64,000 nucleotides of DNA from Zhengella mangrovi. GTDB lineage: Bacteria; Pseudomonadota; Alphaproteobacteria; Rhizobiales; Rhizobiaceae. A program made the translations under genes and the position numbers. Of the stretch, positions 56,212 to 64,000 are shown in pieces (within the stretch, counting starts at the first letter, position 1; the number at the start of each line of letters is the position of its first letter). Below the pieces are notes generated by a model. It saw only the letters and a list, made by a program, of their open reading frames with translations, was not told where the DNA came from and made no database searches. The DNA lies in assembly GCF_002727065.1 (NCBI RefSeq), contig NZ_PDVP01000006.1, forward strand, positions 124,001 through 188,000. The letters are read 5' to 3'.

Positions 56212-57269
56212 GCATCTTCCCCCGTCGACGCCGTGCCCCCGGCCGCTGCGGGCTGTCGGGCATGGAAGCGTTCCAGATCGCGGCCGATCTGTTCGATCAG
56301 GCGGTTGCGAACCATGTCATATCCCAGTTCGACAGCGGCGGCGAAGCCTTCCGCGTCGGTTCCACCATGGCTCTTGACCACGATGCCGTTCAGGCCGAGG
56401 AACACCCCGCCATTGGCCTTTCGCACGTCCATCTTCTCGCGCAGGTAGGAAAAGGCGCCGCGGGCGAAGAAATAGCCGACCTTGGCCATGAAGGTGCGCT
56501 GCATGGCCGAGCGCAGGTAGCCGGCAATCTGCTTGGCGGTGCCTTCGGCCGTCTTCAGGGCGATGTTGCCGGAAAAGCCCTCGGTGACGACCACATCGGT
56601 GGTGCCCTTGCCGAGGTCGTCGCCCTCGACGAAGCCGTGGTAGGTCATCGACGGCAGCGCGGCATCGCGCAACATGCGGCCGGCCTCGCGGACCTCTTCC
56701 TGGCCCTTGATCTCTTCCACGCCCACGTTGAGCAGGCCGACGGACGGCCGCTCGACGCCGAACAGCGCACGCGCCATGGCAGCGCCGAGAATGGCGAAAT
56801 CGGTCAGTTGCTGAGCGTCGGCGCCGATGGTGGCGCCGACGTCGAGCACGACGCTTTCGGAGCGGACCGTCGGCCAGATGGCGGCAATGGCGGGACGTTC
56901 GATGTTGGCCATGGTGCGCAGGCAGAATTTCGACATGGCCATGAGCGCGCCGGTGTTGCCGGCGGAGACGCACACGTCGGCCTCGCCCTTCTTCACCGCC
57001 TCGATGGCCCGCCACATGGAGGATTTCCAGCGACCGTTGCGCAGGGCCTGGCTCGGCTTGTCGTCCATGGCGACGGCCACTTCGCAATGGAAGAACTCGC
57101 TCTTCGCCTTCAGGCGGGGCAGGTCGTCGAGAACCGGCCGGACCGCTTCCTCGCGTCCATAGAGCAGGAACGTCACGTCGCCGCGGCGCTCCAGAACCTG
57201 TTCCAGCCCGGGCAGGACGACGGACGGGCCGAAATCGCCCCCCATGGCATCAATCGAAATGCGAATCAC
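56208..57269 (-). CDS. plsX: phosphate acyltransferase PlsX
   Basis: 353 aa from a GTG at 57269 with a GGGAAAG site. [20 protein letters not shown] opens the family, and [18 protein letters not shown] and [16 protein letters not shown] are internal signatures. It makes acyl-phosphate from acyl-ACP for phospholipid synthesis. A longer reading frame adds a low-complexity leader. It follows the DUF177 gene by 121 bp. Confidence 0.95.
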   Translation of the reverse strand: MIRISIDAMGGDFGPSVVLPGLEQVLERRGDVTFLLYGREEAVRPVLDDLPRLKAKSEFFHCEVAVAMDDKPSQALRNGRWKSSMWRAIEAVKKGEADVCVSAGNTGALMAMSKFCLRTMANIERPAIAAIWPTVRSESVVLDVGATIGADAQQLTDFAILGAAMARALFGVERPSVGLLNVGVEEIKGQEEVREAGRMLRDAALPSMTYHGFVEGDDLGKGTTDVVVTEGFSGNIALKTAEGTAKQIAGYLRSAMQRTFMAKVGYFFARGAFSYLREKMDVRKANGGVFLGLNGIVVKSHGGTDAEGFAAAVELGYDMVRNRLIEQIGRDLERFHARQPAAAGGTASTGEDA

Positions 57270-57390
57270 GCGTCTGGCTTTCCCGTCATGGCACGGCCTC
57301 TGGCGGGCCGATCTTTCGAAGTGCCGCGAAAATAGCGGTTTTGGCCGTTCGCACAATGGCCTTGAAGGCGATTTTCATGGCCACGGGTCG

Positions 57391-57945
57391 TCATTTCGGT
57401 TTGTCCCCTTTCAAAACGGCCAGTTTTGCAAAGGGGTTGGGCTTGTCTTCCGGTTGTGGCTCGACGTCCTGCGGCAAATGGGCATCGGGCTTGCGGGGAT
57501 AGGGGTCGATCGCCAGTTCGAAATGCTCCTCGGCCAGCGCACCGACATCCACGCTGTCGCCGGCGAAGGGCTCGGGCGCATCCTCGCCCTCGGCATCGAC
57601 CAGGATCTCGCCGGAGGGGTCTTCCATGCGCGCCAGCCGCGAGCCTTCCGGCACGAATACGGCGTTGATCTCTTCCTCGATGTGGTTTTTCAGCGGGTCG
57701 AGCGTGACCACGCACAGCTGCACGATGTCGGCGGTGACCGTGCCGGTGACCCGCACTCCGTCCTTCTTCCAGCGCGTTACCAACAGATCGACAGCGAAGG
57801 CATCGACGGCTTCAAGCCCGTGTTCCGCGGCAAGCGCGGCTCGGCTCTCCTCGTCGGCCGCCCAGGTCACGGGCATGCCCTTGTCGGGCAGGCGGGCGAC
57901 ATGGACGCGCCAGGAAACGGGGCTGCGGGTGTCCGTCGAGGTCAT
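57391..57945 (-). CDS. DUF177 (YceD-like) protein
   Basis: 184 aa. CVVTLDPLKNHIEEEINAVF and the acidic DPSGEILVDAEGEDAPEPF precede LAEEHFELAIDPYPRKPDA, the DUF177 pattern. The family is linked to 23S rRNA metabolism and usually sits beside rpmF or plsX. The first Cys of the CxxC motif appears to be missing (QLCVVTLDPL), a common alphaproteobacterial form. It overlaps the chaperone gene in ATGA. Confidence 0.88.
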   Translation of the reverse strand: MTSTDTRSPVSWRVHVARLPDKGMPVTWAADEESRAALAAEHGLEAVDAFAVDLLVTRWKKDGVRVTGTVTADIVQLCVVTLDPLKNHIEEEINAVFVPEGSRLARMEDPSGEILVDAEGEDAPEPFAGDSVDVGALAEEHFELAIDPYPRKPDAHLPQDVEPQPEDKPNPFAKLAVLKGDKPK

Positions 57946-58496
57946 GTCCGGTCCTCCATGGTTCCGGCTTCGGGAAAGGCGACACGGCCGCCCTGGATGG
58001 CCTCGTCGGGCTGGCCGGCCAGGGCATCCTCCGCCGCCAGGACGTAGGCGGCCAGCGACGCGGCGGCCGGCCATTCGGCGGCATCGGGGCGGATGTTGCG
58101 TTTCAGGGCGGCGGCAAGCGCCGGTTCGTCGCGGGTGGCGACGGCATGTTCGTAGCTTTCGAGGCGGCCGAAATACATCCGCGCCAGCTTCTTCATCCGC
58201 TTGGGCACGGACGTGTCGCCAATGCCCAGTTCGCGCAGGGAATGGTCCACCTCCTTGAAGAAGACGTCGGTGACGTCCTGCGAGATGGCAGCGAGATGCC
58301 CCTCGTGCCCGCGGGTGCGGCGCAGGAAGAGGAACATGTGCAGGCCGATCATCTCGAACCGGCCAAGCGGCGTGTCCGGCACATCCCAGGCCGCATAAAA
58401 ATGCGGCTGCCGCGCGGCTGCCACGATTTGCCCGTAGAGGCCATCGGTCAGATCGTGATTGACCCTGGCCTTGCGGCTGAACAGGCTTGCGAACAT
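57942..58496 (-). CDS. ubiquinol-cytochrome c chaperone (CBP3/UQCC1 family)
   Basis: 184 aa. HFYAAWDVPDTPLGRFEMIG, LHMFLFLRRTRGHEG and VDHSLRELGIGDTSVPKRMK are CBP3 signatures. In mitochondria the family guides cytochrome b into complex III; in alphaproteobacteria it is thought to act likewise. It has an AGGAGA site. It is divergent from bamE. Confidence 0.9.
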   Translation of the reverse strand: MFASLFSRKARVNHDLTDGLYGQIVAAARQPHFYAAWDVPDTPLGRFEMIGLHMFLFLRRTRGHEGHLAAISQDVTDVFFKEVDHSLRELGIGDTSVPKRMKKLARMYFGRLESYEHAVATRDEPALAAALKRNIRPDAAEWPAAASLAAYVLAAEDALAGQPDEAIQGGRVAFPEAGTMEDRT

Positions 58497-58645
58497 GGAT
58501 CGGTTCTCCTGGTTTCACCGGTCGTGAAAGCGTGGGCCGGTTGCATCGGCGCTCAAGCTGGTTTACCGAGTTTCGGCACGGGCGCAAGCGAGACGAGCGC
58601 CCCAGCCCCGTGGACAGGTCCACGGGCCCAACGAAGGAGATTGCG

Positions 58646-59143
58646 TTGCGTTCCTCCGATTTCAAGCCCCGCGCCACCCGGCGCGTCGCGGTTCTGGCCG
58701 CTGGCCTTGCCGCCATCTCGGCCCTGGCCGGATGCAACACGGCGAATACGCTGAACCCGTCCGAGACGCTCAAGCAGGGCTACGTCATGGACGAGCAGGC
58801 GCTCGAACTGGTGCCGGTCGGCTCCTCGCGCGAGCAGGTGCTGCTGGCGCTTGGCACGCCGTCGACCACCTCGACGTTCCAGAACGAGGTCTTCTACTAC
58901 ATTTCCCAGACGCGCAAGCGCGCGGTGGCCTTCATGCAGCCCAAGCTGGTCGACCAGCGGATCCTGACGATCTATTTCGGCGAGGACGGACGCGTCTCGC
59001 AGATCGCCAACTACGGCCTGCAGGACGGCAAGGTGTTCGACTTCATGTCGCGCACGACCCCGGTCGCCAGCCGCGAGACCTCGTTCATCGGCCAGATGCT
59101 GACCGGTCTCGGCAAGGCGCCGCCGCGTCTGCCCGGCACCTGA
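58646..59143 (+). CDS. bamE: outer-membrane assembly lipoprotein BamE (SmpA/OmlA)
   Basis: 165 aa from a TTG with AAGGAGA at good spacing. Lipobox ISALAGC gives the lipidated Cys. LVPVGSSREQVLLALGTPST is the BamE core, and VFYYISQTRKRAVAFMQP follows. It is an accessory lipoprotein of the BAM complex. The reading frame is open upstream, but that part overlaps the chaperone start region and has no family match. Confidence 0.9.
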   Translation: MRSSDFKPRATRRVAVLAAGLAAISALAGCNTANTLNPSETLKQGYVMDEQALELVPVGSSREQVLLALGTPSTTSTFQNEVFYYISQTRKRAVAFMQPKLVDQRILTIYFGEDGRVSQIANYGLQDGKVFDFMSRTTPVASRETSFIGQMLTGLGKAPPRLPGT

Positions 59144-59188
59144 TATCCGGATATCTCCCGCGCGCCGGCCTGGCGCGGCCGGACAGAA

Positions 59189-59218
59189 AAAACCCCGCGG
59201 ATCGCTCCGCGGGGTTTT
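59189..59218. terminator. bidirectional terminator between bamE and hppA
   Basis: A perfect 13-bp stem (AAAACCCCGCGGA / TCCGCGGGGTTTT) around TCGC serves both convergent genes, with T-rich tails on each strand. Confidence 0.92.
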
Positions 59219-59242
59219 CGTTTTTCGCTGACCCTGACGGGA

Positions 59243-61381
59243 TCAGTGTGCCAGCACGGCGAGCAGCAGCAGCGCCATGATGTTGGTGATCTTGATCGCC
59301 GGGTTGACGGCCGGGCCGGCGGTGTCCTTGTAGGGGTCACCGACCGTGTCGCCGGTCACGGAGGCCTTGTGGGCTTCCGAACCCTTGACATGCTTGACGC
59401 CGTCCTTGTCGACAAAGCCGTCCTCGAAGGACTTCTTGGCGTTGTCCCAGGCGCCGCCGCCAGAGGTCATCGAGATGGCCACGAAGAGGCCGTTGACGAT
59501 GACGCCGAGCAGCGAGGCACCGAGGGCGGCGAAGGCCGACGCCTTGGAGCCGGAGATCAGCAGCACGCCGAAGTAGACGACCAGCGGAGCCAGCACCGGC
59601 AGCAGCGACGGGATGATCATTTCCTTGATCGCGGCGCGGGTGAGCATGTCGACCGCACGGCCGTAATCCGGCTTCTCCTTGCCTTCCATGATGCCCGGCT
59701 TCTCGCGGAACTGCTTGCGCACTTCCTCGACAACCGCGCCGCCGGCGCGGCCGACCGCCGTCATGGCAATGCCGCCGAACAGGTAGGGGATCAGGCCGCC
59801 GAAGATCAGGCCCGCCACCACGTAGGGGTTGGACAGTTCGAAGGAGACCTGGCCGATATCGGCGAAGTAGGGGAACTTCTCCGGGTTCTGGGCGAAGTAG
59901 GTCAGGTCGTTCGAATAGGCGGCGAACAGCACCAGGGCGCCGAGGCCGGCCGAACCGATGGCATAGCCCTTGGTCACGGCCTTGGTGGTGTTGCCGACCG
60001 CGTCGAGGGCGTCGGTGGTCTGGCGCACTTCCGGCGGCAGGTCCGACATCTCGGCAATGCCGCCGGCGTTGTCGGTGACCGGGCCGAAGGCGTCGAGCGC
60101 GACGATCATGCCGGCGATGCCGAGCATGGCGGTGACCGCGATGCCGGTGCCGAACAGACCGGCGAGCTGGTAGGTGGCGATGATGCCGCCGACGATCACG
60201 ATGGCCGGCAGCGCCGTCGATTCCAGCGAGACCGCGAGGCCCTGGATGACGTTGGTGCCGTGACCGGTGACCGAGGCCTGGCTGATCGAGTTGACCGGGC
60301 GCTTGTTGGTGCCGGTGTAGTACTCGGTGATCACCACGATCAGCGCGGTGACGATCAGGCCGATGACGCCGCAGATGAACAGGTTGGTGCCCGTGATCAG
60401 CATGCCGGCGACGGTACCGATCTCGCCCCAGCCGATGGTCAGCGACGTGGCGCCGCCAAGGCCGACGATGGAGAGCAGGCCGGTGACGACGAGGCCCTTG
60501 TAGAGGGCGCCCATGATCGAGCCGTTGGAGCCGAGCTTGACGAAGAAGGTGCCGATGATCGAGGTGATGATCGAGGCGCCGCAGATGAGCAGCGGGTAGA
60601 TCATGACCGACGACAGCACTTCGGTGCCGGCGAAGAAGATGGCGCCGAGGACCATGGTGGCGACGACGGTCACCGCGTAGGTCTCGAACAGGTCGGCGGC
60701 CATGCCGGCGCAGTCGCCGACGTTGTCACCGACGTTGTCGGCGATGGTGGCCGGGTTGCGCGGATCGTCTTCCGGGATACCGGCTTCCACCTTGCCGACG
60801 AGGTCGCCGCCGACGTCCGCACCCTTGGTGAAGATGCCGCCGCCGAGACGGGCGAAGATGGAGATCAGCGAGGCGCCGAAGCCGAGCGAGACCATGGCGT
60901 CGATGACGGTGCGGTCGCCGGGCGCCAGGCCCATGGGGCCGACGAGGATGGTGTAGTAGACCGAAACGCCGAGCAGGGCGAGACCAGCCACCAGCATGCC
61001 GGTGATGGCGCCGGACTTGAAGGCGATGTCGAGACCGCCGGCCAGCGAATTGGCGGAGGCCTGCGCGGTGCGCACGTTGGCGCGAACCGACACGTGCATG
61101 CCGATAAAGCCGGCAGCGCCGGACAGGACGGCACCGATCAGGAAGCCGACGGCGGCGGTGGCCGACAGCAGCACCCAGGCAAGGATGAAGACCACGACGC
61201 CGACGATGGCGATGGTCGTGTACTGGCGGGTCAGGTAGGCCTGCGCGCCTTCACGCACGTAACCGGCAATTTCCTGCATGCGGGCGTTGCCCTGATCGGC
61301 GGCCAGCACCGAACGGGTTGCCCAGATCGCATAGACGATGGACAGCAGTCCGCATGCGATGACAACTAGTAGTATGGTCAT
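59243..61381 (-). CDS. hppA: K+-independent membrane H+-translocating pyrophosphatase
   Basis: 712 aa with ~16 membrane helices. The PPi-binding loops are [20 protein letters not shown] and [18 protein letters not shown]. In the K+ selectivity position the motif is [11 protein letters not shown]: Lys in GNTTK is the mark of K+-independent enzymes (Ala in K+-dependent ones). It couples PPi hydrolysis to proton export into the periplasm. The ATG at 61381 has a GGAGGA site. Its promoter candidate is TTGACG-N17-CATGAT. Confidence 0.95.
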   Translation of the reverse strand: MTILLVVIACGLLSIVYAIWATRSVLAADQGNARMQEIAGYVREGAQAYLTRQYTTIAIVGVVVFILAWVLLSATAAVGFLIGAVLSGAAGFIGMHVSVRANVRTAQASANSLAGGLDIAFKSGAITGMLVAGLALLGVSVYYTILVGPMGLAPGDRTVIDAMVSLGFGASLISIFARLGGGIFTKGADVGGDLVGKVEAGIPEDDPRNPATIADNVGDNVGDCAGMAADLFETYAVTVVATMVLGAIFFAGTEVLSSVMIYPLLICGASIITSIIGTFFVKLGSNGSIMGALYKGLVVTGLLSIVGLGGATSLTIGWGEIGTVAGMLITGTNLFICGVIGLIVTALIVVITEYYTGTNKRPVNSISQASVTGHGTNVIQGLAVSLESTALPAIVIVGGIIATYQLAGLFGTGIAVTAMLGIAGMIVALDAFGPVTDNAGGIAEMSDLPPEVRQTTDALDAVGNTTKAVTKGYAIGSAGLGALVLFAAYSNDLTYFAQNPEKFPYFADIGQVSFELSNPYVVAGLIFGGLIPYLFGGIAMTAVGRAGGAVVEEVRKQFREKPGIMEGKEKPDYGRAVDMLTRAAIKEMIIPSLLPVLAPLVVYFGVLLISGSKASAFAALGASLLGVIVNGLFVAISMTSGGGAWDNAKKSFEDGFVDKDGVKHVKGSEAHKASVTGDTVGDPYKDTAGPAVNPAIKITNIMALLLLAVLAH

Positions 61382-61483
61382 TGAAGACTCTTCCTCCTCA
61401 TGGCCGGCCCGCAGAACCCCCGGGGCCGACCCGTGACAATTTCCCGGGCCAGGCCAGGGCCTGCCCCTCCGGGACCGGGGCGG

Positions 61484-61512
61484 ATCATGCGGATCACCCG
61501 GAGGCGCGTCAA
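61484..61512 (-). promoter_or_regulatory. candidate promoter of hppA
   Basis: On the minus strand TTGACG (61507-61512), 17 nt, then CATGAT (61484-61489), about 100 bp before the gene. The -35 is strong and the -10 moderate. Confidence 0.5.
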
Positions 61513-61596
61513 GCACGCAAAAAGGCTCAATTCCCGGGTTTTTTCAGGAAACAGGCGGGGACGAGCGGTTTTGTCGGGGATTGGTGCCGCGCCGCC

Positions 61597-62814
61597 TCAG
61601 GAAAGGGCCTCGTCGCTGCGCTGGCGCAGGACGAGCAGAAGGGCGAGCGCGCCAAGGCAGAGGGCGACGACGGGGAAGATGATCCAGTTGAGCATGTCCC
61701 ATCCGCCGGCGTTGTAGACCTGGCCGGACATCAGCGAGGCGAAGGCCACGGTGCCGAACAGGGCGAAGTCATGGGCGCCCTGGACCTTGTTCTTCTCGGC
61801 GGCGGTGTAGGTCTCGGCGACCATGGCGGTGGCGCCGATGAAGCCGAAGTTCCAGCCGATTCCGAGCAGGATCAGGGCCAGCCAGAACTGCCACAGGGCA
61901 ATACCCGAGAGGGCGACGATGCCGCAGACGATCAGCAGGGCAAGCCCGGTCGCCACGATGGTCTCCTTGCCGAAACGGGCGATCAGGCGCCCGGTGAAGA
62001 AGGAGGGGGCGAACATGGCCATGACATGCCAGGAAATGCCGAGCGTGGCCTCGTCGGGCGTGAAGCCGCAGCCGACCATGGCGAGCGGCGCGCCGGTCAT
62101 GACGAAGCTCATCAACGCGTAGGAGCCGATGGCGCAGATCAGGGCGACGAGGAAGCGGGGCTGACGCATGATCACCGGCAACGGCCTGGCCGGCTCGTTG
62201 TCATGGGCCGACGGTTCGACGACCTGGTCCTTCGGCAGGCGCAGGAAGGAATGGATGATCACGCCGAGGATGCCGAGCAGGATGATGCCGGTATAGGCGC
62301 CGGCAAAGCTGACCGGGGCGAAGGCATCGCGGGTGAAGATGACCATCTGCGGGCCGATGATGGCGGCGAAGACGCCGCCGCCGAGGACCCACGAAATGGC
62401 CTTCGGCTTGAACGCGTGCGGTGCATTGTCGGCAGCCGCGAAGCGGTACTGCTGGACGAAGGAGCCGCCGAGGCCGATCAGCAGCATGCAGAAGGCAAAG
62501 AACCAGAACGAGCTTTCGAAGATGGAGAGCGCGGCCAGGGCGCCGCCGAGCGCGGTGATGCCTGCGCCGGACATGAAGCCGTAACGGCGGCCGACGGCGC
62601 GCATGAGGGCGGCAGCCGGCAAGGCGCCAAGGGCGACGCCGAGGTTGTAGCCGGTGACGGGCGCCGTGGCGAGCGACTTGTCCGGGCCGAGCAGGTAGAC
62701 ACCGGTCAGCGCCCCCATGGAGATGGCGACCGGCGCGGCGGCACCGACGATCGACTGGGCGGAGGCCAGGATCAGGGCGGTGCGGCGCGCCTCCTGCTCG
62801 AAGGTCGAACTCAT
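61597..62814 (-). CDS. MFS transporter
   Basis: 405 aa with 12 hydrophobic segments. [20 protein letters not shown] is the MFS motif between helices 2 and 3, and [19 protein letters not shown] its counterpart between helices 8 and 9. The substrate is unknown. The ATG overlaps the nusB stop in ATGA, so it is cotranscribed with nusB and the riboflavin genes; a riboflavin link is possible but unproven. The 215-bp gap to hppA shows no terminator. Confidence 0.87.
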   Translation of the reverse strand: MSSTFEQEARRTALILASAQSIVGAAAPVAISMGALTGVYLLGPDKSLATAPVTGYNLGVALGALPAAALMRAVGRRYGFMSGAGITALGGALAALSIFESSFWFFAFCMLLIGLGGSFVQQYRFAAADNAPHAFKPKAISWVLGGGVFAAIIGPQMVIFTRDAFAPVSFAGAYTGIILLGILGVIIHSFLRLPKDQVVEPSAHDNEPARPLPVIMRQPRFLVALICAIGSYALMSFVMTGAPLAMVGCGFTPDEATLGISWHVMAMFAPSFFTGRLIARFGKETIVATGLALLIVCGIVALSGIALWQFWLALILLGIGWNFGFIGATAMVAETYTAAEKNKVQGAHDFALFGTVAFASLMSGQVYNAGGWDMLNWIIFPVVALCLGALALLLVLRQRSDEALS

Positions 62815-63305
62815 GCGCGCTTTCCCTGTCCTTCGCGGACCCGCCCGGCGACACGGTCCAGCACCGCGTTGACCAGTCCCGGCTCCTCGGCATCGTAGAA
62901 GGCCTTGGCGATGTCGACATATTCGGAGACGATCACCGCGACCGGCACATCCTGCTTCTTCATCAGTTCGAACACGCCCGCGCGCAGGATGGCGCGCAGC
63001 GTGGAATCGACTCGCGACAGCGGCCAGCTCTCCGGCAGGCTCTGGTGGATGACCGGGTCGATCTGGCGCTGGTTGTCCACCACGCCGGCGATGATCATGC
63101 GGAACCATTGCGGGTCGGCGTCGCGGTAGAGATCGCCGTCCAGTTCCTTGCCGAGACGGAAGGCCTCGTATTCCGAGGCGATCTCGAGCAGGCCGACGCC
63201 GGTCACATCCATCTGGTAGAGCGCCTGAACCGCTGCCAGGCGGGCCGCACCGCGCTTGTTGGCGGGCTTGATCTCGCGTTCCGGCTTGCCGTTGGTATCA
63301 GTCAC
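62811..63305 (-). CDS. nusB: transcription antitermination factor NusB
   Basis: 164 aa from a [23 protein letters not shown] is the first NusB helix pair, and [20 protein letters not shown] is the late RNA/NusE-binding block. It acts in rRNA antitermination. It lies 4 bp after ribH, the usual ribE-ribH-nusB order. Confidence 0.95.
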   Translation of the reverse strand: MTDTNGKPEREIKPANKRGAARLAAVQALYQMDVTGVGLLEIASEYEAFRLGKELDGDLYRDADPQWFRMIIAGVVDNQRQIDPVIHQSLPESWPLSRVDSTLRAILRAGVFELMKKQDVPVAVIVSEYVDIAKAFYDAEEPGLVNAVLDRVAGRVREGQGKRA

Positions 63306-63309
63306 GGAT

Positions 63310-63747
63310 TCAGGCTCCGAATTTCTTCTTCAGGGCGATCATGGCAAGGGCCGCGCGCGCGGCAAAACCGCCCTTGTCGAGCTCGGACTTGCGCGCCCGG
63401 ACCCAGGCCTGGTCGCCGTTCTCGGTGGTCAGGATGCCGTTGCCGATGGCCAGACGCTTGTCGACGGTCAGGTCCATGATGGCGCGGCAGGATTCGTTGG
63501 CGACGATGTCGAAATGGTAGGTCTCGCCCCGGATGACGACGCCCAGCGCCACGTAGCCGTCGTAGTCCTTGCGGCCCTTGGCGGCAAGCGCGATGGCACC
63601 GGGCGCTTCCAGCGCGCCCATGACGGTCACGATGTCCCATGTCGCGCCGACCTCTTCGAGCGCGGCGGTCGCGCCCTCGAGCAGGGCGTCGGACAGATCA
63701 TCGTAGAAACGGGCCTCGACAATGAGGAGGTGTGGGGCTTTCGCCAT
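63310..63747 (-). CDS. ribH: 6,7-dimethyl-8-ribityllumazine synthase
   Basis: 145 aa. [16 protein letters not shown] and [20 protein letters not shown] are lumazine-synthase signatures with the catalytic His in [22 protein letters not shown] follows. It joins the ribitylamino-uracil and the C4 phosphate in riboflavin synthesis. It is followed by nusB. Confidence 0.95.
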   Translation of the reverse strand: MAKAPHLLIVEARFYDDLSDALLEGATAALEEVGATWDIVTVMGALEAPGAIALAAKGRKDYDGYVALGVVIRGETYHFDIVANESCRAIMDLTVDKRLAIGNGILTTENGDQAWVRARKSELDKGGFAARAALAMIALKKKFGA

Positions 63748-63801
63748 GGACCGGGGGCTCCAGAGAGATGCATGACATTTCGGGCGCGGGGGCGCGAGGC
63801 G

Positions 63802-64000
63802 TCAATAGGACTCTTTGGCCGCCTCCGCAAGCCGCGCTGCATAGCGCGCCATGGTGTCGATCTCAAGATTGACCGCGTCACCCGCCTGGCGCTCGCCCCA
63901 GGTGGTCACGCCGAGCGTGTGGTCGATCAGGAGCACGTCGAAGCGGTTGCCCGCGACCCCGTTGACGGTCAGCGAGGTTCCGTCGAGCGCCACGGACCCC
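63802..64000 (-). CDS. ribE: riboflavin synthase alpha chain, 3' end (partial)
   Basis: The visible 65 or so codons read toward the stop and include GSVALDGTSLTVNGVAGNRF and NLEIDTMARYAARL, the C-terminal half of the second lumazine-binding domain. The start lies beyond the window. It dismutates lumazine to riboflavin. ribH follows 54 bp downstream. Confidence 0.92.
   Translation of the reverse strand, partial: GSVALDGTSLTVNGVAGNRFDVLLIDHTLGVTTWGERQAGDAVNLEIDTMARYAARLAEAAKESY

Overview
The window is high-GC, gene-dense DNA from an alphaproteobacterium, most likely of the order Hyphomicrobiales (Rhizobiales). The evidence is the clpP-clpX-lon-hupB block, the cbp3/DUF177/plsX/fabH/ihfA/merR block, a type-2 argC, a DUF2842 protein beside a type-2 COX15, and RIME-like palindromic intergenic repeats. 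The genus cannot be fixed from sequence alone. Coding capacity is about 93% and no prophage, transposase or CRISPR locus was seen.

Region 1 (about 0.17-18.0 kb) is accessory. Some 14 genes on the minus strand run with overlaps or short gaps, like one long operon. In transcription order they are: FAH-family hydrolase, alpha/beta hydrolase, amidohydrolase, LivH- and LivM-type permeases, periplasmic binding protein, LivG-type ATPase, a LivF-type ATPase fused to a Tm-1-like (UPF0261) domain, a PEP-hydrolase-like TIM barrel, a giant flotillin, an SRPBCC protein, an SRPBCC-quinone oxidoreductase fusion, a flavin-reductase-like protein and a PNPOx-GAF protein. A divergent GntR/FCD regulator and an HTH-less FCD paralogue face it across an AT-rich interval carrying repeated ATTGAACCAA-type sites. 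This looks like an undescribed uptake and catabolic system; the substrate is unknown, though the hydrolases hint at ring-cleavage or amide/ester products.

Region 2 (18-26 kb) holds a double cupin, adenine deaminase, HU, Lon, ClpX and ClpP. Region 3 (26-38 kb) is mixed metabolism: a P450, a short J-domain protein, cupin, SDR, O-acetylhomoserine sulfhydrylase, LysE, a CoA-binding protein, VOC, two crotonases, a thioesterase, and a LysR/ABM-like pair. Between metY and lysE lie two tandem, similar terminator-ended units on the plus strand, which I read as a pair of paralogous small RNAs; the second has a perfect CtrA-type box upstream.

Region 4 (37.7-44 kb) has rplM-rpsI behind a textbook sigma70 promoter, then a seven-copy 57-bp repeat array, an acyltransferase, speB, argC, COX15 and DUF2842. 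Region 5 (44-53.6 kb) is an exopolysaccharide locus: deacetylase, GNAT-like protein, Wzz/BY-kinase-like protein without a Walker A lysine, Wza-like lipoprotein, GT4, WcaJ-type initiating transferase and an O-antigen-ligase-like protein. Region 6 (53.7-64 kb) is housekeeping: tRNA-Pro(GGG), DUF1330, merR, ihfA, fabH, plsX, DUF177, cbp3, bamE, a K+-independent H+-pyrophosphatase, MFS, nusB, ribH and the 3' end of ribE, cut by the window edge.
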